DNA from: Ancylomarina sp. 16SWW S1-10-2
GTDB lineage: Bacteria; Bacteroidota; Bacteroidia; Bacteroidales; Marinifilaceae
Reading direction: 5' to 3'
DNA length: 64,000 nt
NCBI RefSeq assembly: GCF_009669305.1
Contig: NZ_SADB01000002.1
Span: forward strand, 219,358-283,357
A program made the position numbers and the translations under genes. The first letter of the stretch is position 1; each line of letters begins with the position of its first letter. Shown here piece after piece: positions 44,892 to 54,601 of this stretch. Under the pieces are notes generated by a model. The model made no database searches, was not told where the DNA came from, and saw only the letters and a list, made by a program, of their open reading frames with translations.

Positions 44892-46082
44892 ATGAATAAA
44901 TCTTCAAAAGTCATATTACTATTTTTATTAGTAACGTATTTTTTTGGTTATATTGGATTTAAAGGATTGCCGTTACTGAATACTTTTCATCTTTCAATTC
45001 TACTTTGGGGTACTTTCTTGGGATTTAGTAAGGAACGCAAATTTAGATCGACCTTATTAATGATAATTATTTCATTAGTATTCTGTGCTGTTTCTTCATA
45101 TTATTATAGAGGTCAGACATATTTCCAGTCATTACAAGCTTCATTCGTCATACTAGATTTATTTTTTTATTATTTTTTGGTTCATTATAATCTTTCCGTA
45201 CGAAAGATGGAACGTATTATAGTTGTTCTTATTATTGGGGCTTGTGCATGTTATGTATTTCAGCAAATAACTTTCCCATCAGTTTATTTTATAGGAGCAT
45301 CATATGAATGGGTTCATAAAAGTTTAACACCACATAGATTTATTCAAATACATGGTCAATCATTAATATCGTTGGGTTTGTTTTTTGGGTTAAATCGTTT
45401 GTTAGAAACTCGGAAGACAGAATATATTTTATTAATAATTTTATGTTTTAGTTGTTTATTGATACGAGGGTTTCGTATTATGTTGCTAGCATCTATAATT
45501 TCAAGTTGTTGGTTGATATTTCGATATAAAAAAAGAGTATTTAGTGCAAAATATGCAATGTATTTTGTATTGATAATAGGTTTGGTATTTGTTTCTCTTC
45601 TGATACCAGTTGTAAATGATGCGATAACCAATATGATTAGCAGGCAAAGTTCTGGTCAAACTCTCGATAATGATGATTATGCGCGCACAATTCAATTTGT
45701 TTATTATACCACAGAACATTTCCATAGTTTTGTTGAATATTTTTTCGGTTCAGGCCTGCCTGGAAATAGTGCTTATGGAGAATATATAAGTACAGAGTTA
45801 CCTCAAAGAGCAATTAATTGGGTTGATTGGGGTTTGCTTGGTTTAAGTTGGTTAGGCGGTATTCCTTTAGTGTTTTTTATTATCAGGTATATGGTGAAAT
45901 GTATAAAAACGAAGTTGCCAAGAAAGTATCATTATATCAATGCTTGGTTTTGTTTTCTACTTATCATCTCATTAACTCACCCAGAGGTATATCAGCACAA
46001 TAGTATGGTTGTACAAGCATTTGTGTTATATTTATTTTATAAAATTAGGAATGAAAAAAATAGGCTTTCATTTAGACAATAA
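44892..46082 (+). CDS. wzy: Probable O-antigen/EPS polymerase (Wzy-like)
   Basis: 396 residues from the ATG at 44,892 (an upstream TTG gives two more residues). About 10-12 membrane helices are separated by short loops, with one large loop near residues 240-290 (NMISRQSSGQTLDNDDYARTIQ and FGSGLPGNSAYGEY), the layout of Wzy and O-antigen ligase-family polymerases. Sequence identity in this family is very low, so the call rests on topology and on its place in the locus as the only such protein. It overlaps the next gene by 32 bp. Confidence 0.75.
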   Translation: MNKSSKVILLFLLVTYFFGYIGFKGLPLLNTFHLSILLWGTFLGFSKERKFRSTLLMIIISLVFCAVSSYYYRGQTYFQSLQASFVILDLFFYYFLVHYNLSVRKMERIIVVLIIGACACYVFQQITFPSVYFIGASYEWVHKSLTPHRFIQIHGQSLISLGLFFGLNRLLETRKTEYILLIILCFSCLLIRGFRIMLLASIISSCWLIFRYKKRVFSAKYAMYFVLIIGLVFVSLLIPVVNDAITNMISRQSSGQTLDNDDYARTIQFVYYTTEHFHSFVEYFFGSGLPGNSAYGEYISTELPQRAINWVDWGLLGLSWLGGIPLVFFIIRYMVKCIKTKLPRKYHYINAWFCFLLIISLTHPEVYQHNSMVVQAFVLYLFYKIRNEKNRLSFRQ

Positions 46083-47343
46083 TGGTATTGAGAATGTTAA
46101 TTGTTTAAATATTGAAAATGGTAACCCTGGTATTGGTGGCTCAGAATATGCCATAATATCTATGGCTTATTTGTTAGCAAAAAGAAAGAATAATCTAGAT
46201 ATTACTTTATTTGCTGAAAAGAAGGGGGTTTTACCTAAAGAAATCAATTGTAAGTTTGTCGAGTCAATAGATGAAACAATTTCTTGTGCAAATAAATGCG
46301 AGATAGAATATCTGGTTGTTGATTATAAAAGATTGCCTCATCTTTTAATTACTAAAAATCCAAATCTAAAATTTATTATCTGGGCACATAACTTTATTAA
46401 AGAAGAAGATTTTGATTTTTATTCAGAGTCAAAAAATGTGGTTCGAATAGTTAATGTAGGTCGGGAACAAAGAGATTTATACCGAGATCACAAGATTTTT
46501 AATAAGTTGGATTATATATATAATGGCCTATCATTATTCCCAATTGACAAATACGATATCTCTTTATATCCATTCAAAAAACGCAATAATAATGTAGTGT
46601 ACATTGGTAGTATAGTACCCTCAAAGGGATTCGATATATTAGCAAGAACTTGGCCTAAGGTATTGAAAAAAGTGCCAGATGCCCAATTATATGTTATCGG
46701 ATCAGGGAAATTATATGATAGGGGTTTAGAACTTGGAAAATGGGGAATAGCAGAATCCAATTATGAAGCAAAATTCATGAAGTATTTAACTAAGGAGGGT
46801 GAAATACTATCATCAGTTCATTTTATGGGGGTTATGGGAGAAGAGAAGAATGACTTGCTCTTAAAGTGTAAGGTCGGTGTTCCTAATCCTTCTGGAAAAT
46901 CAGAAACTTTTGGGTTTACAGCGATTGAAATTCAATCAATGGGGTGTAATATTACCACGATAAAATGTCCTGGATATTTAGATACTGTTTATAACAAAAA
47001 GTATTTATATAAACGGGTCGATTCGTTAGCTTCAAATATTATAAAATTATTAAATCATCAATCAGATGATTTTAGTGATGTATATAAATTTATTAAATCA
47101 AATTTTTCTTTTGATGTTATTGTTTTAAAATGGGAAAAATTATTGAGCACTTCTATTGCTGATGATACACTTTTGCACCCATTGAATGAAAAAAGCAATA
47201 CGACTTTTAGACTTAAATTTCTAAAAGATTTTATGCAAAGAATAAAAAAACATATCTTTTTATTAAGAAACACTCCACCAGTTGAATACTTTCTTATTCG
47301 AACTTTTGATAAGATAGTAAATAGACTAAATACTAAAAATTAA
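46051..47343 (+). CDS. Glycosyltransferase family 4 protein
   Basis: 430 residues from the ATG at 46,051, which fits the conserved start MKKIGFHLDNNGIENVN; the frame is open 42 bp further up inside the wzy end, without resemblance. Features: GGSEYAIISMAYLLAKR (acceptor side), VYIGSIVPSKGFDILARTW and YVIGSGKLYDRG (donor Rossmann domain), and PSGKSETFGFTAIEIQSMGC (the EX7E-type nucleotide-sugar site). A GT-B retaining transferase that adds one sugar of the repeat unit; the sugar is unknown. Confidence 0.87.
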   Translation: MKKIGFHLDNNGIENVNCLNIENGNPGIGGSEYAIISMAYLLAKRKNNLDITLFAEKKGVLPKEINCKFVESIDETISCANKCEIEYLVVDYKRLPHLLITKNPNLKFIIWAHNFIKEEDFDFYSESKNVVRIVNVGREQRDLYRDHKIFNKLDYIYNGLSLFPIDKYDISLYPFKKRNNNVVYIGSIVPSKGFDILARTWPKVLKKVPDAQLYVIGSGKLYDRGLELGKWGIAESNYEAKFMKYLTKEGEILSSVHFMGVMGEEKNDLLLKCKVGVPNPSGKSETFGFTAIEIQSMGCNITTIKCPGYLDTVYNKKYLYKRVDSLASNIIKLLNHQSDDFSDVYKFIKSNFSFDVIVLKWEKLLSTSIADDTLLHPLNEKSNTTFRLKFLKDFMQRIKKHIFLLRNTPPVEYFLIRTFDKIVNRLNTKN

Positions 47344-47344
47344 T

Positions 47345-48307
47345 ATGTTATTAAGTATTATCATTCCGGTTTATAACGTGGAAAAGTATATTTACAAATG
47401 CCTTGATAGCATTGTAAAGCAAAAAAATAATTTAGAAGAAATTGAAGTAATTATCGTTAATGATGGAACTCCTGATGGTAGTATGTCTATTGTTTCGCAA
47501 TTTGAAAAGAGTTATAACAATATTAGAGTTATAAATCAATCAAATGAAGGGTTAAGCGGAGCACGTAACAAGGGAATTGAAAATGCAAGTGGAGACTACT
47601 TGTGGTTTGTAGATAGTGATGATTTTTTAACTGAAAATAGCCTAGCAATTGTTTTCGAAGAAATAAAGAGAAGTAAGGTTGATGTATTAGTAACATTATT
47701 AAATCGAATTAAAGAAAATACAGGGAATATATTATCTGAAAATTTTAAAACTTTTGATGGTGTAATTAGTGGGAAAGACTATCTTTTTCAAGGAGGAGAG
47801 TCTGGAGCATCTCAAAGATTTATTATTAGGAGGAATTTCATAATGAATCATAACTTGAGGTTTATGCCAAAAGTACTTCATGAGGATGCCGAATTTGGAC
47901 CTAGAATGTTGTATTTAGCAAAGAGCTTGGTAATGTTAAAAACACCTGTCTATAATTATCTATTAAGAGAGAATGGTTCTATCATGTCAAATATATCGGT
48001 TCGGAATTGTGAACATTTAATTCAAATTTATCATTCATTAAATTCATTTCAGCTTACGGATGTATTAAAGGAAGATAAAAAGCAATTCAATTATAAAAAA
48101 TTTAATATTTTATTATTGTCAATATATTATGCTAAAAATATATGGGAAACATCTAACTACAGGGATTTTTATGACATGAATGTGATTCTCTATAGAAAGC
48201 AAGCATTTTGCTACGTTATTCCCAAACAAAATAGGATTAAAAATTTTGTAAAAGCCGTGCTGTTTTTTATTTCACCAATAGAATTGTTTAAGAAAACAGT
48301 GAAATAA
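47345..48307 (+). CDS. Glycosyltransferase family 2 protein
   Basis: 320 residues. GT-A fold: N-terminal LLSIIIPVYNVEKYIYKCLDSIVKQ, EVIIVNDGTPDGS, NQSNEGLSGARNKGIENASG and the metal-binding DxD-type WFVDSDDFL near residue 95. The acceptor part contains LHEDAEFGPRMLYLAK. It starts 1 bp after the preceding stop. It adds one sugar to the growing lipid-linked unit. It is followed by the only larger gap in this block. Confidence 0.9.
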   Translation: MLLSIIIPVYNVEKYIYKCLDSIVKQKNNLEEIEVIIVNDGTPDGSMSIVSQFEKSYNNIRVINQSNEGLSGARNKGIENASGDYLWFVDSDDFLTENSLAIVFEEIKRSKVDVLVTLLNRIKENTGNILSENFKTFDGVISGKDYLFQGGESGASQRFIIRRNFIMNHNLRFMPKVLHEDAEFGPRMLYLAKSLVMLKTPVYNYLLRENGSIMSNISVRNCEHLIQIYHSLNSFQLTDVLKEDKKQFNYKKFNILLLSIYYAKNIWETSNYRDFYDMNVILYRKQAFCYVIPKQNRIKNFVKAVLFFISPIELFKKTVK

Positions 48308-48620
48308 TATATGTCTTTAGTTCTCCAAAGAAACATGAGAAATCCATTGTTACTGGGTGTTCATTTCTATAAAAAAACTTTAACTGGGAGTCTTACTGAT
48401 TGAAATAGAGAATAATGAATGTTTCGTTGCAGATGCAATTTTTGTACATACATATGCTAGTATGTGTCTTTAAAACAAACTATTGAGAAGTTGAAAGGTA
48501 TTGTTTATCTAGAAATTAGATACATGTTGTTGTTGTATTGGGTAATCCTTGTAAAGTAATAAGTGAAAAGTATTAACCCGGATTTAGCAAAAAATAATCT
48601 TTAATTTTGAATTATCACCA
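48308..48620. other. 313-bp gap in the glycosyltransferase block
   Basis: AT-rich with short frames only; no terminator, repeat or promoter box recognised. It breaks an otherwise tightly packed operon, so it may be the scar of a lost gene. Confidence 0.4.
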
Positions 48621-49784
48621 ATGAAGATATTTATATTTAATAATGGATCCTATCCTTATGGTTATGCATTAACAAAAAGGTTTCATTTATATGCAAAGGG
48701 TATAATTAATAATGGCCATGAAGTCAAGATAATAATACCTAAACCAACAGAACAAAATAAGGAAACTAAAAATGTGCAAACCTCGGGTATATTTGATAGT
48801 GTTCCTTTTTTATATACATCTAGGAAAACCTTAAGAAGCACAAAATTTGTCAATAGGCGGATTGACGATTTTTATGGGTATGTCAATTCTTGTTTCCTTA
48901 TATTGAAGAATCCTCCTGATATTATTATTACTAGTTCTTTTCCTTTTGTTCTTCTAGTTTTTTTAAAAATTTGTTGTTTGATAATTAATTGTAAACTAGT
49001 TCGAGAAAAAAATGAAATAGATAGTTTTGTTAAAGATGATTTAGGATTTTTCGATAGAGTTTTGATAAAGCTTACTAATAACTTGGTTTCAGGCTTTATA
49101 GTGATAAATAAATATTTAGAAGATTATATAAAGAATGATTTAAAACTTAAGAAAGATTGTTTAGTTGTACCCATTTTGGTTCAACCATTTAATGAAGAGT
49201 TTACCGGTAAATTAAATGATACTATCATGTATACTGGAACATATTTGGAGAGGAAGGATGGAATCTTAAGCATATTGCATGCATTTAATATTTTAATAAA
49301 AAAGCATCCAACTTTTCGGCTAATTTTGACTGGAAATCCTAGTTCGTCAAAAGATTATAAAGAAATTGAGAAAATTATTAATTTATATGAACTTAGGGAT
49401 AATATTGATTTTGTTGGCTATTTATCTCAAAGAGATTTAGAAAAGGAGTTAATTCATGCTAGAGTTCTTGTTTTGGCAAAACCTCAAAATAGACAAAATA
49501 GGTATAATTACCCCACAAAAATGGGTGAATATTTAATATCAGGTAGGCCTGTATTGACAACTAAAGTTGGTATTATTGGAGAATTGTTGACACATAAAAA
49601 AAATGTTTTCTTTACCCCATTTTCAGTAAAAGACATTGCTTCCAATTTAGAATATATATTAAACGATTCTGTATTGGCAGATAAAGTTGGGGGTAATGGT
49701 AAAGTTTTTGCCAAAGAGAATTATGATTTCAATAGGCATGGAGAGAATTTAATTAAATTTTTTTCTAAAATTAGTGATAAATGA
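48621..49784 (+). CDS. Glycosyltransferase family 4 protein
   Basis: 387 residues. The N-terminal acceptor domain starts MKIFIFNNGSYPYGYALTKR and has HEVKIIIPKP. The C-terminal donor domain has MYTGTYLERKDGILSILHAF, RLILTGNP, DNIDFVGYLSQRDLEKEL and YPTKMGEYLISGRPVLTTKVG. The last motif stands in place of the usual EX7E. It overlaps the ATP-grasp gene by 4 bp (ATGA), so both are coupled. The donor sugar is not predictable. Confidence 0.85.
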   Translation: MKIFIFNNGSYPYGYALTKRFHLYAKGIINNGHEVKIIIPKPTEQNKETKNVQTSGIFDSVPFLYTSRKTLRSTKFVNRRIDDFYGYVNSCFLILKNPPDIIITSSFPFVLLVFLKICCLIINCKLVREKNEIDSFVKDDLGFFDRVLIKLTNNLVSGFIVINKYLEDYIKNDLKLKKDCLVVPILVQPFNEEFTGKLNDTIMYTGTYLERKDGILSILHAFNILIKKHPTFRLILTGNPSSSKDYKEIEKIINLYELRDNIDFVGYLSQRDLEKELIHARVLVLAKPQNRQNRYNYPTKMGEYLISGRPVLTTKVGIIGELLTHKKNVFFTPFSVKDIASNLEYILNDSVLADKVGGNGKVFAKENYDFNRHGENLIKFFSKISDK

Positions 49785-50800
49785 GATTAGCTATACATAA
49801 AGAAGAAGGCAGTTTTAGTGACCATTGGGTTGACTATTGTGAAAACAAACATATTTCATATAAAATTGTTAATTGTTACGATTCTGATATTATTTCGCAG
49901 CTTAATGATTGTGAAGGTTTGTTGTGGCATTGGAATCACAACGATTATAGAGCTGCTTTATGTGCGCGTCAATTAACACTTTCACTTGAGAAAAGTGGTG
50001 TTAAAGTATTTCCTGATGTTAATACGGCTTGGCATTTTGATGATAAAGTGGGACAGAAGTATTTGTTAGAGGCTGTAAATGCACCCTTAGTAAAATCTCA
50101 TGTCTTTTATACAAAGCTAGATGCGCTAAAATGGTTGAATCAGGTTACTTTTCCAAAGGTATTTAAGCTAAGAGGAGGTGCAGGTGCTGTTAATGTTAGT
50201 CTTGTTAAAAATAAAGCTAAAGGAAGACAATTAATAAATAAAGCTTTTGGTAAAGGTTTTTCTCATATTAATCGACTTAATCGCCTTAAAGATAGGGTTT
50301 GGGAGCTGAAACGAGATAAGGATTTTGCTGCTTTTAAAAAAGTATTGACAGGACTCGCTCGCATTTTTATACCTACTGAGGTTGAAAGATATTCTCATAA
50401 CGAAAAGGGGTACATCTATTTTCAGGATTTTATTCCTGATAACGACTCGGATATTCGCTTAGTTGTCGTTGGTGAACGTTGTTTTGGTATGCGTCGCTAT
50501 TGTAGAGATGGTGATTTTAAGGCGTCAGGGAGTGGACTCAAGTCTTTCGATCCAAGTATAATCGGAACTGAATGTGTAAAAATAGCTTTTGAGGTAGCAC
50601 AAAAGCTCAATTTACAATCTGTCGCTTTTGACTTTATTAAGAATGGTAATAACTATCAAATTATAGAAATAAGCTATTGTTTTGTGTCAACTCAATTTCC
50701 TGGTTTTTGGGATAAGACTTATAAGTGGCATTCAGTAGTGGTGAGTCCTCAATTTTCTATGGTTGAAGATTTTATGGAAAACCTGAAAATTAAGCAATGA
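49781..50800 (+). CDS. ATP-grasp ligase-like protein in the EPS operon
   Basis: 339 residues. The central and C-terminal part has the ATP-grasp layout: KVFKLRGGAGAVNVSLVKN (ATP-binding Lys and glycine loop), YFQDFIPDNDSDIRLVVVGERCFGMRR (RimK/D-Ala-ligase-like strand pair) and LQSVAFDFIKNGNNYQIIEISYCF (metal-binding Asp and Glu/Asn). ATP-grasp enzymes join a carboxylate to an amine or thiol through an acyl phosphate. Coupled by overlaps to glycosyltransferases on both sides, it may attach an amino acid or other acyl group to the polysaccharide. The substrate is unknown. Confidence 0.8.
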   Translation: MRLAIHKEEGSFSDHWVDYCENKHISYKIVNCYDSDIISQLNDCEGLLWHWNHNDYRAALCARQLTLSLEKSGVKVFPDVNTAWHFDDKVGQKYLLEAVNAPLVKSHVFYTKLDALKWLNQVTFPKVFKLRGGAGAVNVSLVKNKAKGRQLINKAFGKGFSHINRLNRLKDRVWELKRDKDFAAFKKVLTGLARIFIPTEVERYSHNEKGYIYFQDFIPDNDSDIRLVVVGERCFGMRRYCRDGDFKASGSGLKSFDPSIIGTECVKIAFEVAQKLNLQSVAFDFIKNGNNYQIIEISYCFVSTQFPGFWDKTYKWHSVVVSPQFSMVEDFMENLKIKQ

Positions 50801-51900
50801 AAATTACATTTGTACTAGACACATTTGGGGGTGGGGGTAAAGAGCGCAGATGTCTTCAACTTATACAGGGTTTAAATAGGAGGGGTTATAAAGATATTCA
50901 GATCATTATTGTTAATAATAATGTCGCTTATAGAGAGCTTTATGAAGCTGATATAAGCCTTCATATTATTGATAGGAAAAATAAAGGTTTGAATGTCTTA
51001 CAAACATATCTATCGATTTACCGTTTGTTGAAAAATTTCAATCCAGATATTGTTCAAGGATGGGGATTTTTATCAGTTTTTCATCTGAACATAATTCGTT
51101 GTTTTATTGGGTTTAAATATATTGGAGCTTATGTTGCTGATTGCAACAAGCCTGCATTTTTTTCAATAAATAGACTTGTTGTATTCTTAAATACCTTATT
51201 GGCCGATTGTATAATTGGGAATTCTAATGCTGGTATTGAAGCTTATGGCATACCTAAGCAAAAGTCAAAGGTTATCTATAATGGATTCAATGAAGAACGA
51301 TATAAAAATAGTTGTAAGAATAAAGAAGCATTTAAAAATGAACTTAAGGTTAATAATGATTTTATAGTTTCTATGATTGCAAGGCTGGATAATGATAAAG
51401 ATTATAATACATTTATTCAAACTGCGAAAAGAATTCTGACTGAAAAGAGAAACATAGTGTTTTTAGTTGTAGGGGACGGACCTAATTTATTGTCATTGCA
51501 AAAGATGGTAACTGAAAAGGAGAGTAAGTTTATTCGTTTTTTAGGTTTCCGTTCAGATATTGAAGAGATTTTAAGGATAACTAATGTGACCGTTTTATGT
51601 ACGAATCCAAAATTACATAAAGAAGGTGTATCTAATTCAATTTTAGAATCTATGGCTTTTGGAGTTCCTGTTGTCGCGACTAATGATGGTGGTACTCCAG
51701 AGATAATTGAATCTGGATATAATGGCTTTACTATTGATGCATTTAGTAGTAAGCAATTAACTCTAAAAATATTGCAAATTATTAATGATGTTTCTCTTCA
51801 AAACAAATTATCGCAAGGAGCAATAGTAACTGTTAAAAACAAATTTTCTCTAAATGCGATGACTGAGGAGTATATAGAATTGTATAAATCAATTTTGTAA
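50797..51900 (+). CDS. Glycosyltransferase family 4 protein
   Basis: 367 residues. GT-B fold: FVLDTFGGGGKERRCLQLI at the N-terminus, then ISLHIIDRKNKGLN and IVQGWGFLSVFH, and in the donor domain VSMIARLDNDKDYNTFIQTA, LVVGDGPNLLSLQ, IRFLGFRSDIEEIL and the sugar-nucleotide site EGVSNSILESMAFGVPVVAT (EX7E). It overlaps the ATP-grasp gene by 4 bp and is followed by 60 bp to the next transferase. Confidence 0.92.
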   Translation: MKITFVLDTFGGGGKERRCLQLIQGLNRRGYKDIQIIIVNNNVAYRELYEADISLHIIDRKNKGLNVLQTYLSIYRLLKNFNPDIVQGWGFLSVFHLNIIRCFIGFKYIGAYVADCNKPAFFSINRLVVFLNTLLADCIIGNSNAGIEAYGIPKQKSKVIYNGFNEERYKNSCKNKEAFKNELKVNNDFIVSMIARLDNDKDYNTFIQTAKRILTEKRNIVFLVVGDGPNLLSLQKMVTEKESKFIRFLGFRSDIEEILRITNVTVLCTNPKLHKEGVSNSILESMAFGVPVVATNDGGTPEIIESGYNGFTIDAFSSKQLTLKILQIINDVSLQNKLSQGAIVTVKNKFSLNAMTEEYIELYKSIL

Positions 51901-51960
51901 AAATTGGACTATAAAGGTTTCAGTGTTTAGAACAATTCAAAGAGTTTATATCTAACTAAA

Positions 51961-53031
51961 ATGAACATATTAATAACCGCACCAAGTTTAAATCCTTCTC
52001 TAAACGTAAGTGGTGTTGCATCTGTTGTAAAGACAATTATTCAAGAAAATAAAAACCATTGTTATTACCATTATTTATTAGGGAGACCAGATAAAGCAAT
52101 GAATAAGGTTTTTTGGCTAGTGCAATTGGTAAAACAGTTGGTGTTTTTTCCTTTTTTGCTTAAGTTGAATAAGATTGATATGGTACATCAAAACTTACCT
52201 TTCGATCCTAAAGGTGTGTTGCGTGAATCAATTATCAATTTTTGGTGTCGTTTGTTAGATATTCCGGTTGTTTTGCATGTACATGGTGGAGTATTTATGA
52301 CGCAAGGAACTAAAAGTACTTTTTTTCAAAAGTTGTCCCGAACATTGTTTCAAAAGGCTAGCTGTGTAATTGTTTTGAGTGAAATTGAACGGGAGGTGTT
52401 AAAGGAAAAGTTTTCTTATTTAAATGCAACAGTTCTTCCCAATAGTATAGATAGTTCAGTTTATAAATCAGATCGATCAATACAAAAAAAAGACAAACCA
52501 AATCTTTTATATTTAGGGCGCATTGAAAAAAATAAAGGGATTAATGAATTAATTGAGGCTTTAAAAAAACTGAAACAAGCTTTTGTTTTTCGTTTTGTTT
52601 TATGTGGAACTGGTCCATTAGTAGAACATGTAACAAGAGAATGTAGTTCTTTTCTAGGCCATGATTTTGAATACAAGGGGATTGTTTCAGGAGAGGCAAA
52701 AATTAACATCATTAAAGAGTCGAATATATTTCTATTACCATCTTATTTTGAAGGTTTGCCAATGGCGCTTCTTGAAACAATGGCAGCAGGAGTGGTTCCG
52801 ATTGTAACAAATGTTGGATCAATGCAATATATCATTGAGCATGGAACTAATGGATTACATGTTGAGAAGCAAAATTCAGATGATTTGTATGAAAAATTAA
52901 TATCTGTTTTGCAAGCCCCAAAGTTATGCGAGACACTTTCATTTAATGCTGCAAAAACGGTCGCCGAACATTATGATGTTTCAAATTACGTAATCAAGCT
53001 TAATGAAATTTACGATTCTGTATTTGCATGA
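51961..53031 (+). CDS. Glycosyltransferase family 4 protein
   Basis: 356 residues. N-terminal NILITAPSLNPSLNVSGVAS; VVLHVHGGVF; donor domain LLYLGRIEKNKGINELIEAL, FVLCGTGPLVEHV and SYFEGLPMALLETMAAGVVPI (EX7E site). The last gene of the compact AT-rich block; downstream a 180-bp gap precedes the WecG-type gene. Confidence 0.92.
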   Translation: MNILITAPSLNPSLNVSGVASVVKTIIQENKNHCYYHYLLGRPDKAMNKVFWLVQLVKQLVFFPFLLKLNKIDMVHQNLPFDPKGVLRESIINFWCRLLDIPVVLHVHGGVFMTQGTKSTFFQKLSRTLFQKASCVIVLSEIEREVLKEKFSYLNATVLPNSIDSSVYKSDRSIQKKDKPNLLYLGRIEKNKGINELIEALKKLKQAFVFRFVLCGTGPLVEHVTRECSSFLGHDFEYKGIVSGEAKINIIKESNIFLLPSYFEGLPMALLETMAAGVVPIVTNVGSMQYIIEHGTNGLHVEKQNSDDLYEKLISVLQAPKLCETLSFNAAKTVAEHYDVSNYVIKLNEIYDSVFA

Positions 53032-53211
53032 AAAGATATAAAGTTTTTATAGCCTTTTCATCTTCAATATATAAATGATTTAGTGAAGCTGTCTATCAAA
53101 AATTACAAGCAAATTATACCCCAAAACAATACTCTCACAATCTGCAAGATCTTTATCGGCAGGTACTATCAAACTAAGAAAAAAAACCAATTATTCTAAT
53201 CAATTTAACTC

Positions 53212-53958
53212 ATGAATACCTCAAAGGCAGAAGTCTTGGGTTATCAGGTCTTTGGATCTGAACTGTCCAAAATCGAAATGGGAAATCATTTGGTCATCAA
53301 TACTTTAAATGGTCATTCCTACAATGTTGCCAAAGCTGATCCTGATTTTCAGGAAGCTTTGCGCCAGTCGGATGTTTTGTTGCCAGATGGGGTGTCAGTG
53401 GTTTTTGGAGCCCGGGTATTGAGTGGTAAAAAAATTCAGAAGATCGCCGGTTACGATATTTTTACGCATTTATTGGTAAAGCTGAACAAGGAAAATGGTT
53501 CTTGTTTCTTTTTGGGTGCGAGCATGCAAACTTTGCAATTGATTGGTGAACGCTTACAAAAAGATTATCCGAATGTAACCTTTGGCTCTTTTTCGCCTCC
53601 TTACCGGGCACAATTTTCTGAGCAAGAAAATAAAATGATGTGTGAGCAGGTCAATGATTTTCTACCCGATGTTTTGTTTGTAGGCATGACTGCGCCTAAG
53701 CAGGAAAAATGGGTACACGATAATAAAGAGCGTTTAAATGCAGGAGTGATTTGCTCCATTGGTGCAGTCTTCGATTTTTACGCTGGCACAACCCAGCGTC
53801 CTGCCAATTGGGTGATCAAACTAAAACTGGAATGGTTGGGCCGCCTGCTAAAAGAACCCAAGCGCATGTGGAGAAGGTACTTGTTATCTACGCCAGTTTT
53901 TTTTATTGATGTGTTTAAGGAAAAGGTTAAAAAAAGTACAAAAGTGAAAAAGTTTTAA
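53212..53958 (+). CDS. WecG/TagA/CpsF family glycosyltransferase
   Basis: 248 residues, GT26 family. Signature parts: VINTLNGHSYNVAKADPDF, DVLLPDGVSVVFGARVLSG with the catalytic Asp, FFLGASMQTLQLIGERL, VLFVGMTAPKQEKWVHDN and ICSIGAVFDFYAGTTQRPANW. Family members move ManNAc or ManNAcA from UDP onto lipid-linked sugars. The basic C-terminus (EPKRMWRRYLLS) fits membrane attachment. It usually acts on the second sugar, after a WcaJ/WecA-type primer, which follows here 640 bp downstream. Confidence 0.9.
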   Translation: MNTSKAEVLGYQVFGSELSKIEMGNHLVINTLNGHSYNVAKADPDFQEALRQSDVLLPDGVSVVFGARVLSGKKIQKIAGYDIFTHLLVKLNKENGSCFFLGASMQTLQLIGERLQKDYPNVTFGSFSPPYRAQFSEQENKMMCEQVNDFLPDVLFVGMTAPKQEKWVHDNKERLNAGVICSIGAVFDFYAGTTQRPANWVIKLKLEWLGRLLKEPKRMWRRYLLSTPVFFIDVFKEKVKKSTKVKKF

Positions 53959-54601
53959 AAGTCTAAGAGTTTAAAGGTCAAAGGATAAAGTATAAAGAAA
54001 GGTATTAGAGTTAAAAAGTGAAAGAGTCGAAGAGTCTTGATTAGTTTTTTTCTATATCATTTTAAAAATCATATTTAATCAGCGTCTAATTATTTTTCAA
54101 TCGGGACACCTTAGGCGTGATCGAAAGGTCGAAAAGTCTGCAAAAGTCAAAGAGTCAAAGAGTCTTGATTAGTTTTTTTCTATATCATTTTAAAAATCAT
54201 ATTTAATCAGCGTCTAATTATTTTTCAATCGGGACACCTTAGGCGTGATCGAAAGGTCTGCAAAAGTGAAAGAGTGAACAGATTGCGTCAGTCGCTTAGG
54301 CTCTTTCGCTACCGAGCTTTTGCGAGATCTCCGGAGGTCATGTCAGCATTGGATTGTCTTTATCAGTTTTTTCCTATATCATTTTAAAAATCATATTTCA
54401 TCAGCGTCTAATTTCTTTATCTTTTTTAATCGGCATGGGATGGATGTGGAAAACTGACAACTGTTTTTTTGATAACAGACAACTAAAATATATTTCGTTC
54501 GGCTCTGAGTAGAGCAGCAAACAATAAAATTTTACTCGCCTATTCGTGAAATTCGTTTGAATTAGCGCAATCTATTACATCTAACCTACAAACCTAACAA
54601 T
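53959..54601. repeat. Spacer with direct repeats (128-bp period)
   Basis: A unit starting AGTCTTGATTAG and including CAATCGGGACACCTTAGGCG is present at about 54,033 and 54,161, 128 bp apart and almost identical for 100 bp; a shorter third copy starts near 54,367. AAAGAGTCAAAGAGT-type runs (54,018-54,034; 54,146-54,162) and one GCGAGATCTCCG family member (54,323-54,342) also occur. No coding frame. Confidence 0.8.
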
